Below the pieces are notes generated by a model. It was not told where the DNA came from, ran no database searches, and was given only the letters and a program-made list of their open reading frames with translations. Positions 24,324-33,387 of a stretch of DNA of 64,000 nucleotides are shown piece after piece. The translations under genes were made by a program, and so were the position numbers. How positions within the stretch are numbered: the stretch's first letter is position 1; each line of letters starts with the position of its first letter. This DNA is from Immersiella caudata. Its lineage: Eukaryota; Ascomycota; Sordariomycetes; Sordariales; Lasiosphaeriaceae. The stretch covers positions 5,766,001 to 5,830,000 of the forward strand of contig JAULSU010000004.1 of the NCBI GenBank assembly GCA_030512335.1, read 5' to 3'.

Positions 24324-24635
24324 TGGCGTCGCTTCTTCGATTGTTGTGGTTAGAGTATAAATAGGGGTTGGGTTGGAGACCTGTTGTATCACTTAGGGCG
24401 TGCTCGTGCAGCGTTGATGCCATACCTTTCAGACACTAGCGAGGGACTCAGGCCTCTTGTTTTGTTCACTTTCCGAACTGACATATGTACAAACAGCAAG
24501 CACTCAGAACCAGTGTAACAAATCCGAAGCTGGAGAGTCAGTCTCCACGTCACAACAGGGGCATGATGTTGAGTCATCCCGTTGACAAAGATGGAGGGAA
24601 AATCGTAGTAGACTGGGTATATCGTCAGAAGAAAA
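24324..24635. other. Convergent 3' intergenic region
   Basis: Separates the 3' ends of the kinase (+) and Rrp1 (-). Nothing is recognised. Confidence 0.5.
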
Positions 24636-25557
24636 TTAGTCATCAAATCCATCCCAGCTTCCACTATCCCCGGCACCTGCCATGTCAGCATCTTTTGTTG
24701 CTGCTGTCCCCTCCTCCGTCTTAGTCTGCAAGCGCTCATCCGCGAGTGAATCCTTCGACCGATACCGCACCGCTGGGCTCGTAGTGTTCTGCTCCAGGAC
24801 ATCCACATGCTCACACAACCGCTGCAGGATCTTGGCCGCCTTCTCATCCTCTTTCTCCAACAGTCCCACCTTCTCCGCCTCGTCTACCCAGATATCCAGC
24901 ACATGGAGCCTCAGACCCGCCGGTATTCTCTGCGACGCCGCATTTTGCTGCTCCCCCTCTTGCCCGAGGATAACCTCCATCTCCACCTCCTCGTCCAACG
25001 AGAACGGCCACTCCTGCAACAGCCCCAACACATCCTCCACCCGTGCCTCATCCCACGTCGCCTTCGCCTTCGCCTTCTTCTTCTCCTTCTCACCGGCGTT
25101 CTTCATCCACCCAAACCCAGTGCCCACTACCCTCCTCACCAGCAGCAGAAACTTCTCCATGCGCAGCACATCTATCCCCGTCCACTCCCTCGACATGGTC
25201 GCCCAGAACCCTCGAAGCCAGGGTACCACAGAATTGCGCGGAAGAGCGTATATCAGGTCTGCGAGCTCCTGGCACAGCGTCTGTTGCGGGATGGCGCGGT
25301 CGCACATCCAGAGGGCGAAGAAGAGGCCTTTCCAGAGCTTGAGGATGTCGAGCGAGGTGAGGGAGGAGGCGGTTTGCCGGGAGGAGAGGAAGGTTTGGAG
25401 GGAGGCGAGGGCGGAGGTGCGGATTTTGCGGTCTGCGAAGGGGAGTTAGTTGAGTGTTGAAGGGGAGGAGAGGGGGCGATGCGCCGCGGGGTGAACCAAA
25501 CGTACCGCTTGAGGCGAGGTTCTTGATGAATGGCATGGTCCGTTCTTGGGACGCCAT
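24636..25557 (-). CDS. RRP1: Ribosomal RNA processing protein 1 (Rrp1/Nop52 family)
   Basis: Two exons on the minus strand, 25557-25506 and 25432-24636, give 282 residues. The start MASQERTMPFIKNLASS joins through GTACGT...CGCAG to DRKIRTSALASLQTFLSS. The Nop52 core follows: ILKLWKGLFFALWMCDRAIP with PQQTLCQELADLI, then the FWATMSREWTGIDVLRMEKF block diagnostic of the family. The protein is nucleolar and needed for processing of the 27S pre-rRNA on the way to 25S and 5.8S. The tail is acidic (MAGAGDSGSWDGFDD). At 282 residues it is close to yeast Rrp1. It diverges from the aminotransferase gene over a region of about 1.1 kb. Confidence 0.93.
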
Positions 25558-26613
25558 TTCGGCGGTTTTCGTTAACGGCGGTGGAAGTTGGAAACTATGG
25601 ACTCTCTGTTTGCAATTGCAATTGGTTCGATAATTGGCTTCGGATATATCGGGACTTTCGCTGGTTGTTATTGAGTGGCGGGGCTGAAGCTGGAAAGATT
25701 ATCGACAAGCAAATCTTGTCCGCCCGGCAGAAAAAAACGTCGGCTCCCGGCAGGCAAGTTCATTGCTTTTGCTGATCATCACCCCAGCACATGTGCCAAG
25801 CCCCAACGGCCGGGGTAAGCTGGAGCCTGCGCGCCAGCATCGCGCCACCTGATCGAGGTGGATGCATCATCCGATCTTCAAGATGTCTTGGATGGGGACA
25901 TCCAAAAGGACGATAAGGGAATTCGTGGCTCCTATTCAATGCTATCTGAAGCCACAGCCGTGATGCTTTGGTCTGAAATCCCGGAAGATATCGGGACTGG
26001 TGAACTTGATGCCGGCTTGTCTCCTGGTCTCAACGATGGAGATGGTGTATAACGCCCTTCGTAAGGGAGCAACAGCCTGGGATCGAGCCTTGAACTGGGG
26101 CCTGTGCTAGCTAAGAAGGGCAGCCCACAAATGTGCCGGTTGTCGACAGGCGCACCCGGCATCGTCGCGATCAGTTGCCTCGGCGGATCATCACATGCGG
26201 CAGAAGCGGACCGCATTCCAACCGCCCCGGTTAAGCACAAGTAGCGCATCACCGCCAGTCAAGCTGCTTTCTCTTTGAGAGCTATTGCTTGAATCCGTCG
26301 ATATATTTGCAAACCGTCAAGTCAGCTCGGCGATAAGCCCGTTGAGATACGTCATATTCGAAGAACAGACGCCACACGAGTCGTGTTGTCCGCCCGCGTC
26401 ACCTTTTCCTCGACGTCCGCGTTTTGCCCACGGTAGCATTCCGATCAGGCTGAAAGAGGCTGAAGGATAATAAAAGAGCGTGCTTCCCCAAGGACGAATC
26501 GCCGCACACCGAGTGGCGCCGCCGCAGCTTTTCCACTGGACGTATCGTTGCAGGGGTGCAGGTTCGGGAAGCTCCAACGGTGCAGCGCATCCCGCTGAAA
26601 TATGTAAAAAAAA
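25558..26613. other. Divergent promoter region, Rrp1 / aspartate aminotransferase
   Basis: About 1 kb between two divergent starts. Open frames inside it have no recognisable motif. Confidence 0.5.
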
Positions 26614-28277
26614 ATGGCGCCAGCCTCAACGAGTCACACCTCATCCTCCTCCTCATCCTCCTCTCTCTCTCGACTTCAGAGCATCGCAAAACAAATGGCG
26701 CCGCTATCAACAACCAGCTTTCCCGCCGAGGCGGTCCCCCAGGCCCCGGAGGATCCCCTCTTCGGGCTCATGAGAGCCTACAAGGCCGATACAAGCCCAA
26801 ATAAGGTCGATCTGGTAAGTCGTCACCCATGGCGTTCACCGCCCCACGTCGAGTGGGCTTCTATCGCTTGAGATCCGGCCTCGCTGACTTGTTTTCCTTG
26901 CTAGGGAATTGGAGCATACCGAGACAACAACGGAAAGCCCTGGGTTCTCCCCGTCGTCAAGAAGGTTCGCGATTTCCGTTGCACCTCCCGGTGGTCCCCC
27001 TCCCTGAAGTTCACTCTCAAACTCCCGACACCCTCCAAAGCTTGCCCAAGCTCCAGCTCCAGCTCCAGAGTATGCCTGGAATGCGGGAGTCGAACCCCGC
27101 AGGGGCGGCGCCGACCCCGCTGGCGTTTGCCCCACCACAATGGAAATCACTGGCTGCTGAATGGTTGGCGTTTGTCACTAACAACTCTGTGCAACAGGCC
27201 GACGACCTGATTCGGAGCGACCCAGACCTGAACCACGAGTACCTGCCCATTGCAGGTCTTGCCTCATTTACCAGCAAGGCTGCCGAGCTCTCTCTCGGCG
27301 CATCCTCGGCGGCGCTCGGAGAGAAGCGCGTCGCTTCAGTGCAGACCATCTCGGGCACTGGCGCCGTCCATCTCGGCGCTCTGTTCCTTGCCAAGTTCTA
27401 CAAGGTCGACGGCGCCAACCGCACCGTGTACGTGAGCAACCCGACCTGGGCGAATCACAATCAGATCTTCACCAATGTTGGCCTCCCCATCGCCACGTAT
27501 CCGTATTTTGATAGGGCGACCAAGGGCCTCGACATCAATGGCATGCTCAAGGCGCTGGCCGATGCGCCCGAGCGGAGCATCATACTCCTGCACGCCTGTG
27601 CCCACAATCCGACCGGCGTGGACCCATCGCCCGAACAATGGCGCGACATTGCCGAAGTCATAAAGGCAAAGAAGCACTTCCCCTTTTTCGACACGGCCTA
27701 TCAAGGCTTTGCGTCGGGCGATCTCGACCGTGACGCCAGCGCCATCCGCTACTTTGTCAAAGAGGGCTCCGAGCTAGTCATCGCTCAGTCCTTCTCCAAG
27801 AACCTCGGCCTCTACGGCGAGCGTGCCGGCGCCTTCCACTACGTCGCTGCGCCGGCCTCCGATGCCACGGACACCACCACCCGCGTGGCTTCCCAGCTTG
27901 CCATCTTGCAGCGCTCCGAGATCAGCAACCCGCCCATCTACGGCGCCAAGGTTGCGGCCACCGTGCTCAACGACCCCGCTCTCTTCGCCGAGTGGCAGGA
28001 GAATCTCCGCACCATGTCTGGGCGCATCATCACCATGCGTGAGGCGCTCCGTTCCAAGCTCGAGGAGTACGGGACACCCGGCACGTGGAAGCACATCACC
28101 GACCAGATCGGCATGTTCAGCTTCACTGGGTTGACCGAGGCGCAGGTTGCCAAGCTCAGGAGCGATTTCCATGTATACATGACCAAGAATGGTCGCATCA
28201 GCATGGCAGGCTTGAACACTTCGAATGTCGAGTACTTTGCCAAGGCGGTCGACAATGTCGTCCGGGGAACCCAGTAG
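26614..28277 (+). CDS. Aspartate aminotransferase, cytosolic-type
   Basis: Three exons: 26614-26814, 26905-26964 and 27198-28277. It interconverts aspartate plus 2-oxoglutarate and oxaloacetate plus glutamate with pyridoxal phosphate. Family landmarks are VDL-GIGAYRDNNGKPWVLP across intron 1, DLNHEYLPIAGLASFTSKAA, HACAHNPTGVDPS and FFDTAYQGFASGD. The cofactor lysine is in AQSFSKNLGLYGERAG, and an arginine that binds the carboxylate is in NGRISMAGLN. The body resembles cytosolic yeast Aat2 rather than the mitochondrial isoenzyme. Two in-frame starts exist: 26614 (446 residues) and 26695 (419 residues, the usual cytosolic length, MAPLSTTSFPAEAV). The extra 27 residues are Ser-rich and basic with no acidic residue. 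The second intron has a weak donor (GTTCGC) but clean phase. Confidence 0.94.
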
Positions 28278-28495
28278 ATGGAAGAATGATTGGCCCTAAA
28301 AGTATTTGTTTTTGGTTAGGATAGCATGCCAACATCCCACCTCAATAGAAGTAATCAGATGTGATTCCCATGAAGCACTTGTCTCGCCGCATCTACCTGT
28401 GACAACGTGGAAAGTCAAACGCCCACGGATGGCGTGGTACCTGCAATGTCTTGCTCAGGGGCTCGCCCGCCCAAATGGCTCTTCGTTTTGCAGTG

Positions 28496-29669
28496 CTAAA
28501 TGATCAAGTCCCATATAACGAGGAAGGTACATAATCCAGCAGCCGCGAAAAAGGTGTAGCGCGCTGGACTCGCCCTCTCGGTGCTCTTCTTGAGCTCTTT
28601 GTTGCCCTTTCCGACACCCTCAGTCGTCTCGAAGGACTCAGCCACGAGCTGGTCGATGTGTGTCGACTGCGTCGCGAGGTTATTCACCAGCAGATTCTGC
28701 AGTTCCGAAATCTCAACAAGAGATTGTTCCGCCGTCCTAGCCACCGTTAGCTTCAAGCCATGACTCCAACGAGCCGTTCCATCTGTACTCACCTGACTTT
28801 GTCCAGCGTGCTCTCAAAATGCTTCAGCATATCCTGATTCCCCTTCTCAAACATCTGCATCTGCTCTTCCGTAATATCATACATCCCCATCCTCCTCCCC
28901 TCTTCTTCCCGCATCTCACTACTCTGCTGCCCAACTGACGTCCTCCTGGGCATTCCCATCTCCATCTCTGGTATTCTCCCCATCCCCGGTCCCCTCGCCT
29001 TGGCCAAAATACTCCTGCTTTTCTCCATCTCCCTCGTCAACCTCGTTTCCATCATCCCCTGCTGCGTCTTCACCGCCTCCCCTAGCTGCACCTTCAAATA
29101 CAATATCACGCTCTCCCGATGCGCCCCCAGTTGTCTTGCCCTCCCCTCCGCTGCGACATGCTCCGCGTTCTTCCTCGTCTCCGCCTTGATCCCCCCCGCT
29201 GCCCACGACCCTAGCGCCCCGCCCAAGCCGCGTGCATATTTCTTAGTGATCAACGCCGCTTCGGTGGACTGTCGAAGCTGCTCTGCGTCTTCGAGGGCGC
29301 GAATCCGCGCGGAGAGATCGCGAAAGGTTCGTTTAGCGTTGGCGTCAATTTCCTCGCGGTCGCGGTCGGTGAGGGAGATAGGTTGCGACTGGGAGGAGCG
29401 GCTGGGGGTGCGGAGGTGGGATTTGCGAGGGGCGGCGGTGGAGAGGTAGGATTGGCGGAGGGAGCGGAGAGAGGAGTGGAGGGTTGTTACGAGGGTTGAC
29501 TTTACACACGCTGTGGGTTAGTTTTGGTGAGGAGGCCGGAGGGGAGAGGGCGTACGATGCGGTGGGCTTCGTTGAGGAATTCGTCGGTTTGGGAGAGGGT
29601 GTAGGGTTTTGTGGGAGGGGCTTCGTGCGCTTTGAGGAGGGCGTTGAAGTCGGATGTGAGATCCGCCAT
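28496..29669 (-). CDS. UFE1: Syntaxin-18/Ufe1-type SNARE
   Basis: Three exons on the minus strand: 29669-29556, 29499-28793 and 28736-28496, giving 353 residues. The N-terminus MADLTSDFNALLKAHEAPPT and DEFLNEAHRI match the syntaxin-18 N-terminal domain, continuing SLRSLRQSYLST and LTDRDREEIDANAKRT. The SNARE motif runs from about EQMQMFEKGNQDMLKHFEST through TAEQSLVEISELQNLLVNNL, with the zero-layer glutamine in ATQSTHIDQL. One C-terminal transmembrane helix (FFAAAGLCTFLVIWDLII) ends the protein, as in tail-anchored SNAREs. It should be the Qa-SNARE of the ER for retrograde Golgi-to-ER fusion with Sec20, Use1 and Sec22. The acceptor of intron 1 (TAAAG, just past a CACAG) was chosen by phase; the nearer CACAG would give a stop. 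Confidence 0.86.
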
Positions 29670-30508
29670 GGTATTGGGGTTGTTGGAGGCGGATTGGGCG
29701 GCGCGGTGGTGGTGGATGTTTACATTGGTGAGGATTGCTGGCGGAGAGCTGGCAAGTTCGCGAGCTGTGGACGTGGCTGATTGAGCGTCACTGACGACAT
29801 GTGGCTCAAGCGTGGACTGCCAAGAGCAGGGATGCTTGGCAAGATAAGTGTGGGGCGGGTTGGGCCTTGTGCAATGCGGAGCGGCAATGCACGGCATTGC
29901 CCGTGGGCCGCGATTGACATGTCTTGGACTTGTCAACGGTCAACGACTCCGACGCTCTAGACCGCAGCACCGATATCGATGCCTCATCTCGCCGGAGTCT
30001 CCTTTTATGTTCGATTGACCACCGACCCGGCCAGGATGATCCCAACGGACCCGTTGGAGCTCAGGCTCGAGCTCGAAGCACAAGCTGCGAAGCGCTTGCC
30101 TCTCGGGAATCTAATCCCGGCAAGCCTCCGCCGATACCGCTGCCGATGCCCTATCACGTTGAGAGGGAGAGGTCACACTCCTGGAGACAAACTTGCAGTT
30201 TTCCTCCCAGGCCGGGTGAGTCAAGGGGCTGCAGCCGATGGACTCGCATCGCGGTGCGTAACGGGCAGCTCGTTGGCCCAAAGCCTCCGGGAATAACCTT
30301 CCAGCTCCATCATGTTTTCTCTTGACTTTATCGAGGGGCGTTCCCGGTATGCGGCTAGCCATCAAGCGATGCGCCAACAGTGGGTGTAGTCCACTTCATA
30401 CAGCGGTCAAGCTGCTACGACAGATGTCTTCCCAGCCTTCCGCTGCACTCTCGTAGCTTCTCTCCTTAGACTTGGCTTTTTCTTCAATCCCCTGAACCCT
30501 CTTCAACA
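29670..30508. other. Divergent promoter region, UFE1 / MFS transporter
   Basis: About 840 bases between divergent starts. The last 80 bases before the transporter are pyrimidine-rich. No further gene is seen. Confidence 0.5.
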
Positions 30509-32119
30509 ATGGGTTCGGATCATTCCCCACCACCTTCAGTAAGTGAAGCTGCCGGCTCGGCCGTGCCCGACCCAGCCTGTGAAAAGACGGTCACCGAGCA
30601 GAATACCAACTCCAATGACGTCAACTCCGACCCCGAAGCCCTTGCGAGGGTATCATCGGGCCCTCCGTACTCTGCGTTCCCAAAGTGGACGAGGAGGTTC
30701 ATCGTTGGTATGACTGCCGTTGGCGGCGTCGTTTCGCCCATGACGGCCAACATCTACTTTCCTGCTCTGAATCCGATTGCGGCAGACCTGGGAGTATCGA
30801 TAAGTCTCATCAACCTCACCCTGACGACTTACATGATTTTCCAGGCCATTGCGCCTACCATCTTCGGCGACTTCGGGGACAAGGCAGGGCGAAGACCAGC
30901 GTTTGTCATATCTTTCCTCATATATGTCGCTGCCAACCTTGGTCTTGCCCTTCAACGCAACTATGCCGCCCTTCTCGTGCTCCGCATGTTGCAGAGCGCA
31001 GGTAGTAGTGGCACTCTCGCTCTGTGTTTTGCTGTCATTGCCGACATTTCGGTCAGCTCTGAACGGGGCAAATACATGGGCATCCTGTTAGCCGGTATCA
31101 ACGTCGGCCCTTCCCTGAGCCCGGTTCTTGGGGGAATTCTTGCCGAGTATCTTGGGTGGCAGGCCATCTTCTGGTTTTGCCTGATATTCAGCGGTGCTTG
31201 GCTCATCGTCTTTGCTTTGGCCGTTCCCGAGACGTGCAGGAACGTCGTGGGAAACGGCTCCGTTCCTGCAACGGGATGGAACATGACAGTCATCGATTAT
31301 GTACGATCTCGACGGCACCCTGCTCAGCATGACACCCAGCAGACCGTCTCCAAGCCACCACTTCGCTTCCCCAACCCTTTCAACGTTTTGAAGGCGGTTC
31401 TCCAGAAGGACCTCGCCTTGGTCTACCTCTACGGAACCCTAGCCTACCTCGTCTTCATCCTCATTGTCGCCACCCTCTCCACCGAATTCGCTGCTATTTA
31501 CGGCTACAATGACCTAATCATCGGCCTCTGCTACCTCCCCTACGGCCTTGGCTGCTGCTCCGCCGCCGTATTCCAAGGCTATGCCCTCGATTGGAACTAC
31601 CGCCGTATCGCCCGCAGCATCGGCATGACCATTGACCGTCGCCGCGGCGACGACATGAGCAAGTTTCCCATCGAAAAGGCAAGGCTTCAGCCCGTGATCC
31701 CCATCCTCATCGCGGGAATAGCCTCGACGATATGCTATGGGTGGGTGCTCCAAGCCAAGACGCACGTTGCTGCGCCGTTGGTTCTGCTTTATATCGTTGG
31801 ATTGTGCGTGACGGGATCGTTCTCCATTCTCAACAGCATGGTTGTGGACTTGTACCCAGAGGCCCCGGCAACGGCGATCGCGGCTAATAACTTGGTTCGT
31901 TGTCTGTTCGGAGCGGGTGGGACGGCTGTGATCGAACCTATGCTTCGGAGCATGGGGAGAGGGTGGACGTACACGTTTTGGGCGCTCGTTCTTGTGGTGT
32001 TTTCGCCGATGTTGTATATCTTGGCTAGGATTGGGCCGAGATGTCGAGAGGAGAGGCGATTGAAGATGATAGAGGACAGTAGCAGCACTAGTTCGTCAAG
32101 TCGAAGTGTGGAGGAGTAA
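30509..32119 (+). CDS. MFS drug:H+ antiporter, DHA1 family, QDR-like
   Basis: A single exon of 536 residues. After a hydrophilic N-terminal tail of about 60 residues come 12 predicted membrane segments. The first starts at RRFIVGMTAVGGVVSPMTAN, followed by IYFPALNPIAADLGVS, a signature of the quinidine-resistance (QDR) group of 12-TM antiporters. Motif A is GDFGDKAGRRPAF between TM2 and TM3, and the motif C region appears as GINVGPSLSPVLGG in TM5. A long central loop follows TM6. The tail ends in a Ser-rich stretch. It should sit in the plasma membrane and export small organic compounds or polyamines; the substrate cannot be inferred. It shares a divergent promoter with UFE1 and has no biosynthetic neighbours. 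Confidence 0.93.
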   Translation: MGSDHSPPPSVSEAAGSAVPDPACEKTVTEQNTNSNDVNSDPEALARVSSGPPYSAFPKWTRRFIVGMTAVGGVVSPMTANIYFPALNPIAADLGVSISLINLTLTTYMIFQAIAPTIFGDFGDKAGRRPAFVISFLIYVAANLGLALQRNYAALLVLRMLQSAGSSGTLALCFAVIADISVSSERGKYMGILLAGINVGPSLSPVLGGILAEYLGWQAIFWFCLIFSGAWLIVFALAVPETCRNVVGNGSVPATGWNMTVIDYVRSRRHPAQHDTQQTVSKPPLRFPNPFNVLKAVLQKDLALVYLYGTLAYLVFILIVATLSTEFAAIYGYNDLIIGLCYLPYGLGCCSAAVFQGYALDWNYRRIARSIGMTIDRRRGDDMSKFPIEKARLQPVIPILIAGIASTICYGWVLQAKTHVAAPLVLLYIVGLCVTGSFSILNSMVVDLYPEAPATAIAANNLVRCLFGAGGTAVIEPMLRSMGRGWTYTFWALVLVVFSPMLYILARIGPRCREERRLKMIEDSSSTSSSSRSVEE

Positions 32120-32576
32120 GCTACGAGACTGCGTAGTTGAATAGAGATATAGCATTGAAGAGAGAATATGGCGGTAGTAAAATTGAGGGTGCAAGTGCGG
32201 AGCACAGGCAGATGGGTAGACAAAACGAACAAGTTGAGATGAACCGCCGCGTAACGGTCGAGAAGAGGGATGAGCATTACGCTGGATGGCGGCGTGTCAA
32301 TCTAAACACGGACGGGAGAAAAACTTTGGACAAAGAAAGAAATGATCGAAGAAACACCGTGGTGGCATCTCAAAGTGGAAATGGGGATGGAAGTACGGAG
32401 AGGTAGAAGCGCCCAGTCCGGAGGAAGAACACCACAGCAATCCAATAAGACGCACAACACCAACACCTGGAGTGAAGATGCAGAAGCCCAGCAAAGGAAG
32501 AAGAACTAGCCCAACGAAGAAAAAGGCCCCGCATATGCTCCGCGTCTCTGACAAAAGTGCGAAAAAGAATTTGAAG
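32120..32576. other. Intergenic region 3' of transporter and of tRNA-Gly
   Basis: About 450 bases, purine-rich on the plus strand. It holds the pol III terminator of the tRNA on the minus strand. No protein gene is seen. Confidence 0.5.
32562..32566 (-). terminator. RNA polymerase III terminator of tRNA-Gly
   Basis: A run of five T on the minus strand, 10 nt past the discriminator base of the tRNA gene. Confidence 0.7.
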
Positions 32577-32663
32577 TGCTTGAGCCGGGATTCGCACCCG
32601 GGTCTCCGCCTAACTCATCCGGAGATGGGAGGGCGACGAGTTAAACTTCTACTCCACTCAAAC
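32577..32663 (-). tRNA. tRNA-Gly (anticodon CCC) with a 14-nt intron
   Basis: Read on the minus strand: acceptor GTTTGAG pairs with CTCAAGC (one G-U pair), discriminator A. D stem GAGT/ACTC has a 9-nt loop. Anticodon stem TCGCC/GGCGG (one G-U) has loop CTCCCA...A. The T arm is CCGGG-TGCGAAT-CCCGG. Without the intron the molecule is 73 nt. The intron (32625-32612, TCTCCGGATGAGTT) follows position 37, the standard place for eukaryotic tRNA introns. The anticodon CCC (32629-32627) reads GGG glycine codons. The D loop (AGAAGTTTA) lacks the usual GG pair, and the T loop starts TG rather than TT; both may slightly weaken a covariance-model score. A T5 terminator follows. Confidence 0.78.
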
Positions 32664-33387
32664 TGTTGCCAACTACGCCATAGGCTCATATGACGCGCCG
32701 GTCTTGTTGACACGAGGGGTGGTTACCGGGGCTAAATAGCGGGTGCAGTCCGGGGCATGGTGCGGTTTTCAACACGGGGCGGTCCGGGGCGTGGGGCCGG
32801 TCCGGAGTGGGTGGGTCCCGGAAATCGGGGGTGACACGTGCAAGCTTCAGGCGCTCACGCAGCATGTCACGTCAAATGGCAAAGGCTAGGATACTCACCG
32901 ACATATCACCGAGCAAAAGCAACGATCTGTAGACACGAAGATGATGTTGTATTTCTCTCCTTCTCTTCCCCCCTCTCCGACCCTCCCAAGTGGTATCAAG
33001 TATGAGTATGCAGCACCCCCAAAGCCAGGCTATATACGAACAACAGACTGACACAACATGTGTTACACTGTGGTGGTGGTATCAAAACCCAATCAAGAAC
33101 TACCGGCTAACATTGCATTGCTCCCTTCCAAAGACCAAAACACAACGACGCGCTAAGGGGGGTATTTGGGGTATCCATCCATCAATCCAATCAACCATGC
33201 CATGCCATGCAAACCCAAGTATGCTCCTTCCCCGTGATGCACCGTCAAGGCACACAACACCAACAAAAAAATTGTGAGAGGAATGAGGCCTCGTCCATCG
33301 ACTAACACGCGGCGACCGGACAAGGAAACACACGTACAGAGACACATACACATAGCCCTCAACTCACCACGCCCGGGATACCACCGA
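32664..33387. other. Intergenic region
   Basis: About 720 bases between the tRNA 5' flank and the 3' end of the giant gene. A G-rich stretch (CGGGGC/GGTCCGG words) occurs at 32700-32830. Nothing else is recognised. Confidence 0.5.

Noticed and set aside
32592..32700. A longer tRNA-like fold starting further upstream (ATGAGCC...GTAGTTGGC)
   Set aside because: Its D and acceptor stems are imperfect; the 87-nt tRNA-Gly fold pairs fully and explains all arms.
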